64,000 bases of DNA from Candidatus Gastranaerophilales bacterium (GCA_017461425.1 JAFTXY010000003.1:1-64000); one strand, 5' to 3'; counted from the stretch's first letter, positions 39,841 through 48,560 are shown. The notes: a model not told the origin generated them from the letters alone. Numbers and translations: made by a program.

Positions 39841-40710
39841 ATGAAAAAAATAATCTTGTTATTAATTTTATTTAACTTATCATTTTGCGCAAAAGCGTAC
39901 GATTACAGCTCTTTTTGTGCACCAGAACCTATTTCTAAAAATATAAGCGGAAATATATTAAGCTTAATTGGACTTAATTTTTTAAGTAAAAATATAATAG
40001 AATCACAAATTACGCATGCAGTTAAAAAAGAATTGAATTCAAAAATTAAAATAAATTTAGATAATTTTTATGGCGTAAATATTTTAAGCGGAAAATTTAA
40101 ATCACTTGAAGCAACAAGCAAAGAATTTAATTTTGATGGATTTTATTTTTCAAATTTAAAAGTAAATACAGTTTGCCCGTATAATTATGTATCCATTAAA
40201 AACAAAGAGCTTGTTTTTATGGAAAATATGGCATTAAAATATTCAACAGAAATTACACAAGATAACATTGACAAAATTATAAATTCTTCATTCTATCAAA
40301 ATTTAATAGATAAAATGAATTCAAATAAAATTATTTCTAAAGCAATCAAAATTCAAAATTCAAATATTCAAATTAAGGATAATGACTTAATTTTAGATTA
40401 TAAAATTGTTCCAAGCGAAAAAACAGATTTATTATCTTCAATAATCAAAAACTATATTAAACCAGCCAATATCAAAATTAATGCTAATTTAAAAGCAAAC
40501 AATGGCAAAGTAGAATTATGTAATTTAAGTTTAAATTCTAAAACCAACAAATATAACGATTTGTCTTCAATAATAAATCTTTTAAATCCTCTTTCATACA
40601 ATTTAGATATAAATAAATCAAATAAAGGCGAATTAAAAGTTGAAAATGTTGAAATAAAAGATAACAAAATTTATCTTGATGGAATTGTTTTAATCAAGAA
40701 AAATGGATAA
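39841..40710 (+). CDS. Exported DUF2993/LmeA-like protein
   Basis: Resembles DUF2993 (LmeA-like, tubular lipid-binding fold), common in cyanobacteria and Actinobacteria. After a signal peptide (about 1-21) come VKKELNSKIKINLDNFYGVNILSGKFKSLE and FDGFYFSNLKVNTVCPYNYV, then repeated beta-strand pairs. A likely role is lipid binding or transfer in the envelope. The frame opens at TTG 39829, but the ATG at 39841 follows GAGGA and begins the signal peptide. A TATAAT (39811-39816) lies upstream. Convergent with the kinase gene, one base between stops. Confidence 0.75.
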   Translation: MKKIILLLILFNLSFCAKAYDYSSFCAPEPISKNISGNILSLIGLNFLSKNIIESQITHAVKKELNSKIKINLDNFYGVNILSGKFKSLEATSKEFNFDGFYFSNLKVNTVCPYNYVSIKNKELVFMENMALKYSTEITQDNIDKIINSSFYQNLIDKMNSNKIISKAIKIQNSNIQIKDNDLILDYKIVPSEKTDLLSSIIKNYIKPANIKINANLKANNGKVELCNLSLNSKTNKYNDLSSIINLLNPLSYNLDINKSNKGELKVENVEIKDNKIYLDGIVLIKKNG

Positions 40711-40711
40711 A

Positions 40712-41467
40712 TTATTTTTTAATTAAAAATCCAAAAACAGAAGAATTATCTTTATTTGAATTTGCTATAACTTGCCAATTATGCGCATTTATAAGCTTTT
40801 TTGCAATATTTAAATTTAAATTCATTCCAAGTTGATTAAAATCACAAAGACTTTTCTTGTCTTCAAAAAGGCTTTTTATTTTTTCTTTTGTCATATAAAT
40901 TGATTTATTTTTAGCACAAAAAGAAATAGATTTTTTATCTTCTTTAACAAAAATTTCAATATCGCTTTTTTCAAAACCAAAAGACAAAGAGCTCGCTAAT
41001 AAATTCATTATAATTTTTTGTATTAACTTTCTATCGGCACTAAATTCAATGTCATCTTTTTTATTTGTTTTTATTACTATATTTTGCTCTTTATCTTTTG
41101 CTAAATTTTCAAACAAACTGCAACAATTTTGAATTTGTTCTATTATATTAACTTTTTCAAGCTTTAATTGGGGTTTTTGTGTTTCATATTTTGCCAAAAA
41201 AATCATATTTGAAACAACATCCAATAAAAAAGAATTTGAGTTTAAAATTTCTTCAATTATTTTTCTTTGAAGAGATGAAATTTCACCAAAATTATTATTC
41301 AACAATAACTCTAGTGTTTGAATTTGCGCTAATAATGGGGTTTTAATATCATGATTTAAGACGCACAAAAATTTATTTTTTTCGTCTTTTAATTTTTTAT
41401 CATATCTATTTTTTAATCGAGAAATTTTTTCTTTATATTTTCTTATAAAATTCTTTTTGAAAAACAT
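40712..41467 (-). CDS. Histidine kinase with degenerate ATPase domain
   Basis: No membrane helix or sensor domain. A basic coiled N-terminus (1-32) leads to a HisKA domain with FLCVLNHDIKTPLLAQ (phospho-accepting His39 intact). The ATPase half keeps the fold order but has lost key boxes. The N box reads NLLASSLSFG, the DxGxG box is replaced by CAKNKSIYM, and GLGL is GMNLNL. Autophosphorylation therefore seems unlikely, while dimerisation or phosphatase action is possible. It follows the NarL-type regulator by six bases on the same strand and is its probable partner. Confidence 0.85.
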   Translation of the reverse strand: MFFKKNFIRKYKEKISRLKNRYDKKLKDEKNKFLCVLNHDIKTPLLAQIQTLELLLNNNFGEISSLQRKIIEEILNSNSFLLDVVSNMIFLAKYETQKPQLKLEKVNIIEQIQNCCSLFENLAKDKEQNIVIKTNKKDDIEFSADRKLIQKIIMNLLASSLSFGFEKSDIEIFVKEDKKSISFCAKNKSIYMTKEKIKSLFEDKKSLCDFNQLGMNLNLNIAKKLINAHNWQVIANSNKDNSSVFGFLIKK

Positions 41468-41473
41468 TTTTAC

Positions 41474-42139
41474 CTAAAATATATTTGCTCTAACCGCTTT
41501 TACTGCTGCTTGCACCCTATCTTTAACGGATAATTTTGTTAAAATATTTCCTACATGAGCTTTCGCAGTATTTGTTGAAACAATTATTTCTTTTGCAATT
41601 TGCGAATTTGTTTTTCCCTCTATTAACAACTTAAGGACTTCCAATTCTCTTAGTGTAAGGTTATTTTTCAATTTTTTATTTTCATATAAATTATCTAAAT
41701 CATAGGATTTTGGTTTTGGAATTGATGATAATACAAATTTTGCAATTTCTTTATCGAGCCATAATTGCCCTTTATTAACCATTTTTATTATATTTTTCAA
41801 ATCTACATTAGAATCATTTTTTAAAACATATCCACAAGCTCCACAAGCCAAAGAGGCAGAAACACTCGCTTTGTCATTATATTGAGTCAGCATTATAACT
41901 TTTACTGAAGGGAATTTATCATGGATTATTTTTACAGCTTCAATTCCGTTTATATCGGATAATTCAATATCCATAAGAATTATATCCGGTTCATTTTTAT
42001 CTAAAGCCCTAAAACAATCTTTTGCGTTAGAAAAATCGCCAATAACCGAAAATTCGCAATCATCAGCAAAATATCTTTTGTTTGCTATTCTTGTTAACAA
42101 ATAATCATCAACAACATATATAGTAATTGGTTTTTTCAT
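41474..42139 (-). CDS. NarL/LuxR-type response regulator
   Basis: Receiver domain (about 4-125) with IYVVDD, Asp57 (IILMDIELSDINGIEA) and a Thr/Lys pair (MLTQYND, YVLKND). A LuxR-type helix-turn-helix follows near the end (LTLRELEVLKLLIEGKTNSQIAKEI, then NTAKAHVGNILTKL). The start is set at 42139 after GAAGAG; the frame continues 11 codons further upstream without a site. It forms a pair with the adjacent kinase and lies downstream of tmk and the TPR gene. Confidence 0.9.
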   Translation of the reverse strand: MKKPITIYVVDDYLLTRIANKRYFADDCEFSVIGDFSNAKDCFRALDKNEPDIILMDIELSDINGIEAVKIIHDKFPSVKVIMLTQYNDKASVSASLACGACGYVLKNDSNVDLKNIIKMVNKGQLWLDKEIAKFVLSSIPKPKSYDLDNLYENKKLKNNLTLRELEVLKLLIEGKTNSQIAKEIIVSTNTAKAHVGNILTKLSVKDRVQAAVKAVRANIF

Positions 42140-42200
42140 AACTCTTCGCTTCAAACTTATGATAAAAAACAATCTCTAATATGTATATTACCCAACTCGG

Positions 42201-43904
42201 CTATTTAAAAATTTCTTCCATTATTGAAAGTGTTTCTTGAATTTTTTCTTGATTATTTTCTAAGTAATAAAATTTGATTTTTTGGGTGTACAACATTGGC
42301 TCTTGTGGATATTTTTTTATACCTTTATCAAGTATTTTTAGTGCTGAATCAAACCCATTTATTTCATAATATACTTGTGATAAATCTAGATATTCTTCTA
42401 TTTTATTTGGTTTGTATTTTTTTATTTGAGATAGATACACTTGGGCGTCTTTGTCATAAATTTGATTTTTATTCAAATTATATAAATAATATTTATACAT
42501 AATACTATCTTTGTCAAGTTCAGTTTTATGTATTAACACCTTTACAGCAGAATAATCATCATTTTTTAAATATGCATTTAATAAATCAATATCAATTTTT
42601 GACTTAAGTGCTCTATCATTTGATAATTCTTTTGCATCTTTAAAGTTTATTATTGCTTGAGAATATTTTTTTAATATAGTATTAACTTTTCCTAATTCAT
42701 AGTAATAAACAGGGTTTTCATCTTTAATCAAAGCTTCTTTTAAATATTCTTGAGCTTGTTCATAATCCCCTTGTTTTTCGCAAATTTTTGCCAGCAAAAA
42801 TGAATTTATACTTGCGTTTTGATTTATTAAAGTCATTTTTCTAACCAATGGCAAAATTTCTTTTAATTGACCTAATTCAATCAAAGAATAAATATATCCA
42901 TAGTAACCCTCATAAAACATATCATTAACATTTACTAGTATTTCAAAATATTTTTTAGAATTCGTATAATCTTCTTTTGCTAAATAAAAATTTCCAAGTT
43001 CTAATAGAATTTGTTGGTTATTAGGATTTATCTCATATGCTTTTAAGCAAGTTCGCTCATAATTTTCTTCATTATTGCTTAATTTATAAATTTTTGCTTG
43101 ATAATAAAGCGCTTGAATATCATTTGGATTATTTTGCAAAATATCATCAATCATTTTTTGAGCTTCAAATATTTCATTCTTTTTAATAAATGAATCAATC
43201 AACATAATTGATATATCGATATTTGAACTATCTAGCGCAATACATTTTTTTAAATATTTTATTGCTTTATCAATATCTCCAGAAAAATATGCTTCATACG
43301 CAAATGTTGCATACATTTCTTTTGACATATCTGGAATATCAGAAATATTTAAACTTTTAGCAAGATTGGTTTTTAATAAATCATTATTATAAATCAAGGC
43401 GAGATTTAGATATTCTTTTGCTTTCTGCTCTTTATTCATAATATGTGCAACTTTTGCTTTAATAAAATATGCGCTTGATGATTTTGGATTTATTTTTAAC
43501 ATCATATCTGCATATAATTCAGCTTCTTCAAAATCGCCAGACTCGAAATACATTGCTGCCATATCAAAATAATCTTCAATATTATCATTATTATTGATAT
43601 TAAAATCGAGCTTTTCTATATTTTTTTCGGATAATGTTAATTCATATGCTTTTTTAAAACATTCCTGTGCTTTATTTTTTTCATTTTTGGTTTTTTGATA
43701 TATTTTTGCAAGCCAAAAATATGCATCTTTATCGTTAGGATTGTTACTCGTATAGCTTAAAAAATAATTTTTAGCTGCTTGTAAATTATTTCTTTTGTAT
43801 AAATCAATTCCATAATTAATATCCCATAGCAAGCTTGCTTGAGCATTATTTACAAGCAAAGAAAAAATAAAAAATATTAATAGTTTTTTTATTTTTTTAT
43901 TCAT
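42201..43904 (-). CDS. Exported TPR-repeat protein, 567 aa
   Basis: A signal peptide of about 23 residues is followed by at least ten tetratricopeptide repeats over nearly the whole length (for example KDAYFWLAKIYQKTKNE, PVYYYELGKVNTILKKYSQAI, IEEYLDLSQVYYEINGFDSALKIL). It would serve as a protein-interaction scaffold in the periplasm. Its start overlaps the tmk stop (ATGA), so it is co-transcribed with tmk and perhaps with the two-component genes below. Confidence 0.88.
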   Translation of the reverse strand: MNKKIKKLLIFFIFSLLVNNAQASLLWDINYGIDLYKRNNLQAAKNYFLSYTSNNPNDKDAYFWLAKIYQKTKNEKNKAQECFKKAYELTLSEKNIEKLDFNINNNDNIEDYFDMAAMYFESGDFEEAELYADMMLKINPKSSSAYFIKAKVAHIMNKEQKAKEYLNLALIYNNDLLKTNLAKSLNISDIPDMSKEMYATFAYEAYFSGDIDKAIKYLKKCIALDSSNIDISIMLIDSFIKKNEIFEAQKMIDDILQNNPNDIQALYYQAKIYKLSNNEENYERTCLKAYEINPNNQQILLELGNFYLAKEDYTNSKKYFEILVNVNDMFYEGYYGYIYSLIELGQLKEILPLVRKMTLINQNASINSFLLAKICEKQGDYEQAQEYLKEALIKDENPVYYYELGKVNTILKKYSQAIINFKDAKELSNDRALKSKIDIDLLNAYLKNDDYSAVKVLIHKTELDKDSIMYKYYLYNLNKNQIYDKDAQVYLSQIKKYKPNKIEEYLDLSQVYYEINGFDSALKILDKGIKKYPQEPMLYTQKIKFYYLENNQEKIQETLSIMEEIFK

Positions 43905-44518
43905 AATCTTTCGTCAATTATTTTTTTAACTTGTTTGAAAACATCTTCAATGCTTTGATTTGCATCAATCACCTTTATTCTTTCGGGATATTTTTTTGCT
44001 AATTCCAAATAACCAAATCTAACTTTTTTATGAAATTCCAAACCCTCTTTTTCAAGTCTATCTTTAGTTTTACCAACTCTTTGTTGAGCAATTTCAGAAT
44101 CAACATCAAAAACAAAAGTTAAATCAGGTTTATAACCTTGTGTTGCAATATTGTTTAATAAATCTATTTTTTCGATATCGCCACCACGAGCATAGCCTTG
44201 ATATGCAACAGTTGAATCAATATGTCTATCGCATAAAACTATTTTTCCTTCTTCAACATTTTTCAATACAATTGTTTCAATATGCTGAGCTCTATCTGCC
44301 AAATATAAAAATAATTCACATACATCGCTGACAAAACCTTCATGATGCAATAAAATTTGTCTTAAAGATTTTCCTATATCAGAACCCCCTGGTTCAAGTG
44401 TTACAACTGTTTGTCTTGATAAATCATTTAAATAATTTTTCAATAGTTCAATTTGCGTTGTCTTACCACAACCATCCGCACCTTCAAATGTAATAAATAA
44501 GCCTTTTTTATTTTCCAC
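43901..44518 (-). CDS. tmk: Thymidylate kinase
   Basis: Phosphorylates dTMP to dTDP in thymidine nucleotide synthesis. The P-loop is FEGADGCGKTTQIELL, the DR(H/Y) motif is CDRHIDSTVAYQGYARG, and the lid region has KTKDRLEKEG. At 205 aa it has normal length. The start has only a weak ribosome site. Coupled to the TPR gene by a four-base overlap. Confidence 0.96.
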   Translation of the reverse strand: MENKKGLFITFEGADGCGKTTQIELLKNYLNDLSRQTVVTLEPGGSDIGKSLRQILLHHEGFVSDVCELFLYLADRAQHIETIVLKNVEEGKIVLCDRHIDSTVAYQGYARGGDIEKIDLLNNIATQGYKPDLTFVFDVDSEIAQQRVGKTKDRLEKEGLEFHKKVRFGYLELAKKYPERIKVIDANQSIEDVFKQVKKIIDERL

Positions 44519-44603
44519 GATTACAATCCTCTGTTTGATAAAATTATATCAAAGTCATATTATATTTTGTATTTTTTAACAAAATTTTTGTAAATAAAAT
44601 ATT

Positions 44604-45026
44604 TTAATCTCTTTCAATATAATTATATGGCTTACATAAACCAGTATTTGTCATTTGATTATTAAGATTAATATCCCCAAGAAATAAAACACCAAGAACT
44701 CTATTGTATTTATCTACACCTTTAAACTCAAAGTAAATGGGCTTATCTGCATCAAGAGCATTTACAAGATAATTTTTTGCCCTTTTCCCTCTCTTTAAAA
44801 CTTCTTCGATTGTTATTTTATCGCAATATGCTTGATAATATGCTCTATGGATTTTTGATGTTTCATAACAATCTATTTTGTAAAAACGAATATCAAATTT
44901 ATTTCCAGAATCAAGTTTTACTCTAATTGTATCGCCATCATATACTTTATCTATTTTTATTGGAATTTTTGAAGCAAAAACTGGTGACAAAAATAATATA
45001 CAAATAACTAATAAAATTTCTTTCAT
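44604..45026 (-). CDS. Exported thermonuclease (SNase-like)
   Basis: Staphylococcal-nuclease fold. A signal peptide (about 1-18) is followed by IKIDKVYDGDTIRVKL, the active-site Arg and Glu region RFYKIDCYETSK, and the second Arg in VDKYNRVLGVL. The catalytic residues appear intact, so it should be a calcium-dependent secreted nuclease. At 140 aa it is the core domain only. The XRE gene lies upstream in the opposite direction. Confidence 0.9.
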   Translation of the reverse strand: MKEILLVICILFLSPVFASKIPIKIDKVYDGDTIRVKLDSGNKFDIRFYKIDCYETSKIHRAYYQAYCDKITIEEVLKRGKRAKNYLVNALDADKPIYFEFKGVDKYNRVLGVLFLGDINLNNQMTNTGLCKPYNYIERD

Positions 45027-45039
45027 AATTTTTTATAAT

Positions 45040-45075
45040 GGACTGACATTCCTGTTAATTATTTGAATGATAGTC
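45040..45075. promoter_or_regulatory. Operator-like inverted repeat upstream of the first XRE gene
   Basis: GGACTGACATTC...GAATGATAGTCC is an imperfect palindrome between the thermonuclease and XRE genes. Its first 16 bases (GGACTGACATTCCTGT) recur with two changes at 45300-45315, ahead of the second XRE gene. This suits shared autoregulation. Confidence 0.55.
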
Positions 45076-45087
45076 CAATATTAGCAT

Positions 45088-45297
45088 ATGTGTCAAGCAG
45101 CCAGAAAAATTTTATCTAAAAACATCAAAAAATACAGAGAAAAAGCCAAACTAACAAAAGAGGAATTATCACTATCTATTGGTTTTGATAATTCTTATAT
45201 CTCAAAACTTGAAAAAGAAAAAATTAATACCTCAATTGATACACTAGAAAAAATAGCAAAAATACTAAATATACATATTAAAAATTTATTTGAATAA
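45088..45297 (+). CDS. XRE-family DNA-binding protein, 69 aa
   Basis: A single helix-turn-helix (KNIKKYREKAKLTKEELSLSIGFDNSYISKLEKE) fills the protein, as in Cro/SinR-like regulators. There is no further domain. It is paralogous to the next gene, and both follow a related operator-like sequence. It may also act on the divergent thermonuclease gene. Confidence 0.85.
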   Translation: MCQAARKILSKNIKKYREKAKLTKEELSLSIGFDNSYISKLEKEKINTSIDTLEKIAKILNIHIKNLFE

Positions 45298-45299
45298 TT

Positions 45300-45315
45300 G
45301 GACTGTTATTCCTGT
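45300..45315 (+). promoter_or_regulatory. Second copy of the GGACTG...ATTCCTGT element
   Basis: GGACTGTTATTCCTGT lies 33 bases before the second XRE start, matching 14 of 16 bases of 45040-45055. It probably binds one or both XRE proteins. Confidence 0.5.
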
Positions 45316-45347
45316 ATATATTTAATTACTGGAACGAAAATAGGAAT

Positions 45348-45566
45348 ATGAATCAAGATTCTAAAATTATCATTGCTAACAACATTAAAAAACTCAGAGA
45401 ACAAGCAAAGCTTACACGAGAAAAGCTTTCTTTAATTTTAGAACTAGAAAATTCATACATTTCCAAATTAGAAAATAAAAGAATTAACATAACAATTGAT
45501 AAGTTAGACAAGATTGCAAATTATTTTAATATTAAAACATTTGAACTATTAATCCCACGAGATTAA
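45348..45566 (+). CDS. XRE-family DNA-binding protein, 72 aa
   Basis: Helix-turn-helix NNIKKLREQAKLTREKLSLILELENSYISKLENK, closely related to the previous 69-residue protein. AGGAAT precedes the ATG. A tandem duplication followed by divergence is likely. Confidence 0.85.
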   Translation: MNQDSKIIIANNIKKLREQAKLTREKLSLILELENSYISKLENKRINITIDKLDKIANYFNIKTFELLIPRD

Positions 45567-45586
45567 ATTAAACAAAACAATATTAG

Positions 45587-46309
45587 CTATCTTTTAACAG
45601 CTCTGATTCCTAAATTTATCCACCCATGGTCATAACCACGACAATCAGAATTATTCATTTTTTCGATATTTATAAACCCGTTTTTCTCTAATAATTCTGA
45701 TAAATATCTATAACTAAAAGTGCTCAAATGAACATTATAATGGTTATTTGCATCAGATGTTCTACCATCTCCATATGCAAACATTCTTCCATTAAACCAA
45801 ACACAAGAATCTTTTTGTTCGTTAAAGCGATACCAGCCATCTTTTTGATAATCAGAATTTATATTGTTTTCTGCATCACAAAACGCTTGTGCTATTTTTA
45901 AACCATCAGGAACCCAGATTTCTATAATACCATTTGGTTTTATAATTCTATTTATTTCTTTAATTGTAAAATCCAATTTATGCCAAAAAACATGTTCTAA
46001 AACATGGGACATATAAATTAAATCAAAACTCTCATCAGAAAAAGGAAGCTTTTTGCCTAATTTTCCAATATAATCTGTTTCATTTATTAAAAAAGCATTC
46101 AAGGTTTCAAAATTTTTTATTCTTTTTTCACCAGGTCCAATTTCTAAATAACGGTTTTGTTTTTTAGAATTTATTATTAATTTTATTGGTTGAATTGTAT
46201 ATTTATAAATAAATGTGCATAATTTTACAAAAAATGTTATTTGAATATTTATATTCGTTTCATTTTTTCCTAAAATACTATAAATTTTTCTTCTGATTTT
46301 ATTTATCAA
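45587..46309 (-). CDS. Class I SAM-dependent methyltransferase
   Basis: The SAM-binding motif YLEIGPGEK and the later LPFSDESFDLIYMSHVLEHV with KPNGIIEIWVPDG are typical of type-11 methyltransferases. It has a basic N-terminal helix and no transmembrane segment. The substrate is unknown; such genes often modify sugars in surface-glycan clusters. It lies two bases after the phosphoribosyltransferase-HAD gene and is probably co-transcribed with it. Confidence 0.88.
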   Translation of the reverse strand: MINKIRRKIYSILGKNETNINIQITFFVKLCTFIYKYTIQPIKLIINSKKQNRYLEIGPGEKRIKNFETLNAFLINETDYIGKLGKKLPFSDESFDLIYMSHVLEHVFWHKLDFTIKEINRIIKPNGIIEIWVPDGLKIAQAFCDAENNINSDYQKDGWYRFNEQKDSCVWFNGRMFAYGDGRTSDANNHYNVHLSTFSYRYLSELLEKNGFINIEKMNNSDCRGYDHGWINLGIRAVKR

Positions 46310-46311
46310 AA

Positions 46312-47238
46312 TTATCCCCTATAATATTCATCTGTTGACACACAAATTACTTCTTTTTTGCTTAATTGGGCTATTTTTTTAGCTTGATTATCATCAGATT
46401 CAATAAATAATCTGCATTCTTTTAAGTCCTTAAATATTTTTGCCTTAAAATCGGCATGACAATTAAGCTCTCTTCTTGTTCTTGCATCAGACAAATCTAA
46501 CATAAAAAGATTTTTATATTTTATATTGTGTTTTTCAAGCCAAGCTTGAGTTTGAATTCTGTATTTTTCAAGCCTTGAAGTGACAATAGAATGAATTTCA
46601 TAATTTGGAATAAATAATGGTTTCGCATTTAAAATAAAATTAACGTATTTTTCGCCATCATCATTTTCTTCTTCTGTTGGATTTACACACAAAACTCCAT
46701 CTAAATCATAACAAGATTCCATTGCTCTTTCATGATTTAAATAATTCCATTGAAATAATCTTGGTTGTTCGATTTTTTCAAAATAATAATCAACCATTTT
46801 TTGAGTTTCATTTGTAGCATAAATTGCACAATATAAAATTTCATATTTTGTTAAATCTATTTTTTCTAAAGTTTTTTTTACTTTTTCTAAAGCTTTACCA
46901 GTACTTATTGAATCATCGACAACTAGAACAGTTTTTCTTTCTTTATTATTTTTTATAAAATTTCTATCGCCTTGCGTTAGTTCAATATTATTTAAAAATT
47001 CATTCAAAGAACAAACTTGCTTATTTAAAAACAAAGCAATAATATAAGCAGGAATTATTCCAGAGCGAGGAATACCAACAATTAAATCGATTTCTGGCAA
47101 TTTATGAATATTATTTCTTATTAAACTTGCCAAGTTTTGAAAAGTTCTAAAGGAAACATTACGAATCTTTTCTTGATTTTTTTTGATAATTTTTTTAATT
47201 AAATTTTTTGCTTTACGAAAAAATGCATTTAAATTCAT
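46312..47238 (-). CDS. Phosphoribosyltransferase-HAD fusion protein
   Basis: The first half (about 40-160) is a type I phosphoribosyltransferase: DLIVGIPRSGIIPA and the PRPP loop TVLVVDDSISTGKAL. The second half begins with a HAD motif I (CYDLDGVLC, about 163-171) and carries IHSIVTSRLEKYR and FIESDDNQAKKI as the later HAD elements. Such fusions occur in polysaccharide and phage gene clusters; the substrate is unknown. The methyltransferase follows directly. The fusion could make and dephosphorylate a nucleotide or sugar intermediate. Confidence 0.82.
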   Translation of the reverse strand: MNLNAFFRKAKNLIKKIIKKNQEKIRNVSFRTFQNLASLIRNNIHKLPEIDLIVGIPRSGIIPAYIIALFLNKQVCSLNEFLNNIELTQGDRNFIKNNKERKTVLVVDDSISTGKALEKVKKTLEKIDLTKYEILYCAIYATNETQKMVDYYFEKIEQPRLFQWNYLNHERAMESCYDLDGVLCVNPTEEENDDGEKYVNFILNAKPLFIPNYEIHSIVTSRLEKYRIQTQAWLEKHNIKYKNLFMLDLSDARTRRELNCHADFKAKIFKDLKECRLFIESDDNQAKKIAQLSKKEVICVSTDEYYRG

Positions 47239-47291
47239 AAATTAATTATAAGAAAAAATATAGCGAAATGCGATAATTTCTTTTAATGATA

Positions 47292-47663
47292 TTATTGTTC
47301 AAGGATGTTGTTTTGCTTTGACTTTCTGCCTCTTTTGGATGTTTTTATAATATTTTCATTTTCGTTTATTTTATTTTTAAATGAAACCCGAACAATTAAA
47401 TCCATATACTCACTAGGTTTGATTTTAAATTCTTTTAATATGCCAAGAATAATCTTAACTCCGGATAAATTTAGCGCTAAGTTTCTTGTTAAATATAAAA
47501 TCAATTTTGCTTTTTCTAAATCATTATAGCTATATAATCTTCTATTTCCGATTGATCTTTTAGACGTTAATATTCCTTCTTTATCATAAATTCTTAAAGT
47601 TCTTTGATGAACACAAAGAATTTCAGAAATTATACCTATGGTTAGTATTGGTTTATTGTGCAT
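47292..47663 (-). CDS. MerR-family (HspR-like) transcription regulator
   Basis: The winged helix-turn-helix LTIGIISEILCVHQRTLRIYDKEGIL with RRLYSYNDLEKAKLI is MerR/HspR type. There is no ligand-binding domain beyond a basic tail. The start is set at 47663, after the best ribosome site in the window (AGGAGGA); the longer frame from 47723 runs through the operator region. It is divergent from the XRE gene at 47734, with two ATAGGTGGT repeats between them. Confidence 0.85.
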   Translation of the reverse strand: MHNKPILTIGIISEILCVHQRTLRIYDKEGILTSKRSIGNRRLYSYNDLEKAKLILYLTRNLALNLSGVKIILGILKEFKIKPSEYMDLIVRVSFKNKINENENIIKTSKRGRKSKQNNILEQ

Positions 47664-47689
47664 TATTCCTCCTTTTAAATTGCTCCCAT

Positions 47690-47733
47690 ATAGGTGGTAG
47701 AGAAAAATATAAAAATACACCAAAATAGGTGGT
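47690..47733. promoter_or_regulatory. Operator-like ATAGGTGGT pair
   Basis: ATAGGTGGT occurs at 47690-47698 and 47725-47733 between the divergent MerR and XRE genes. The second lies in a small palindrome (ACACC...GGTGT) and touches the GTG start. It probably controls both genes. Confidence 0.5.
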
Positions 47734-47967
47734 GTGGATAAAGATAAAACAAGACATCAAAAAGCACATATTATCTTGGGACAAAATATAAGACAAATTA
47801 GAGAATCTAAAAAATTATCTCAAGAAGAGCTTGGCTTTCAAATAAAAAGTGCTCGAAACTATATTGGCTGCATAGAGCGTGGTGAAAAATCGCCCAGTCT
47901 TGATATTATCTTTGATATTGCCAAAGCTTTAAATTGTAAAGTTGGCATATTATTTAAAGAAATCTGA
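47734..47967 (+). CDS. XRE-family DNA-binding protein, 77 aa
   Basis: Helix-turn-helix GQNIRQIRESKKLSQEELGFQIKSARNYIGCIERGEKSPS. The start is GTG at 47734, directly after the AGGTGGT element, with no better start upstream. If that element is an operator, bound protein would block its own translation start region. Divergent from the MerR-family gene. Confidence 0.83.
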   Translation: MDKDKTRHQKAHIILGQNIRQIRESKKLSQEELGFQIKSARNYIGCIERGEKSPSLDIIFDIAKALNCKVGILFKEI

Positions 47968-48033
47968 ACTCCTCCTTCTTTTTTGTAGGTTTTTTACAGC
48001 ACCATCAACAATCATACAAAATATGATGTAATT

Positions 48034-48312
48034 ATGCAACAATCCTGTGAACAAATTGAAAAATTTAATAAAGTTATTGGCGAGATTATTATTGAATTAA
48101 GAAAAAAGAATAACAATATTTCAATTAATAATTTTTGTCGTCAATTTGATTTTGACAGGGGAAATTTTAGTAAAATCGAACGAGGAAAATTGAGCTGTAG
48201 ATTAATTACCATCTATAAAGTATGCGAGGCTTTTAACATAAAATTTTCTGATTTTGCAAAAATACTTGAAGAGAAATTAGGTGAAAATTTTAATTTAATT
48301 GATTTTGAATAA
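48034..48312 (+). CDS. XRE-family DNA-binding protein, 92 aa
   Basis: Less typical helix-turn-helix: GEIIIELRKKNNNISINNFCRQFDFDRGNFSKIERGKLSCR, then a short helical tail. No clear ribosome site. It follows the 77-residue XRE gene by 66 bases, a pair of small regulators in series. Confidence 0.75.
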   Translation: MQQSCEQIEKFNKVIGEIIIELRKKNNNISINNFCRQFDFDRGNFSKIERGKLSCRLITIYKVCEAFNIKFSDFAKILEEKLGENFNLIDFE

Positions 48313-48387
48313 TTTTAATAATGCTCTTTTATAGATTTTGGCAGCATCTATAACTCTATAATCATTTTCAAATTTTCATCATAATTA

Positions 48388-48455
48388 ATTTATCTTTCTT
48401 GTCTTTTTTTCTTTTTCAAGCGCCTATCAAGAAAAGAAAAAGCGAATAAAAGCAT
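48388..48455 (+). repeat. Dispersed hairpin repeat, copy 3
   Basis: CTTTCTTGTC...CTTTTTCAAGCGCCTATCAAGAAAAGAAAAAG shares the TTCAAGCGCC core and the pyrimidine/purine arms of the copies near 9.3 and 9.6 kb. Confidence 0.6.
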
Positions 48456-48487
48456 AAATAATTTATTAGTAACCAAACATCAATGTA

Positions 48488-48560
48488 CTGGATTGCTTCG
48501 CTTCGCTCGCAAAGACGATAGCATCCGTCACTGCGAGGGTGTAAGCCCGTGGCAGTCCAG
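48488..48560. repeat. REP-like palindromic repeat
   Basis: CTGGATTGCTTCGC...CGCAAAGACG and CGTCACTGCGAGG...GTGGCAGTCCAG are imperfect inverted halves around a short centre. The element is far richer in GC than the flanks. Sequences of this type (CTGGATTGC...GTCATTGCGAGG) are widely scattered palindromes in bacterial genomes. The gap 48313-48633 holds only this and repeat copy 3. Confidence 0.75.
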
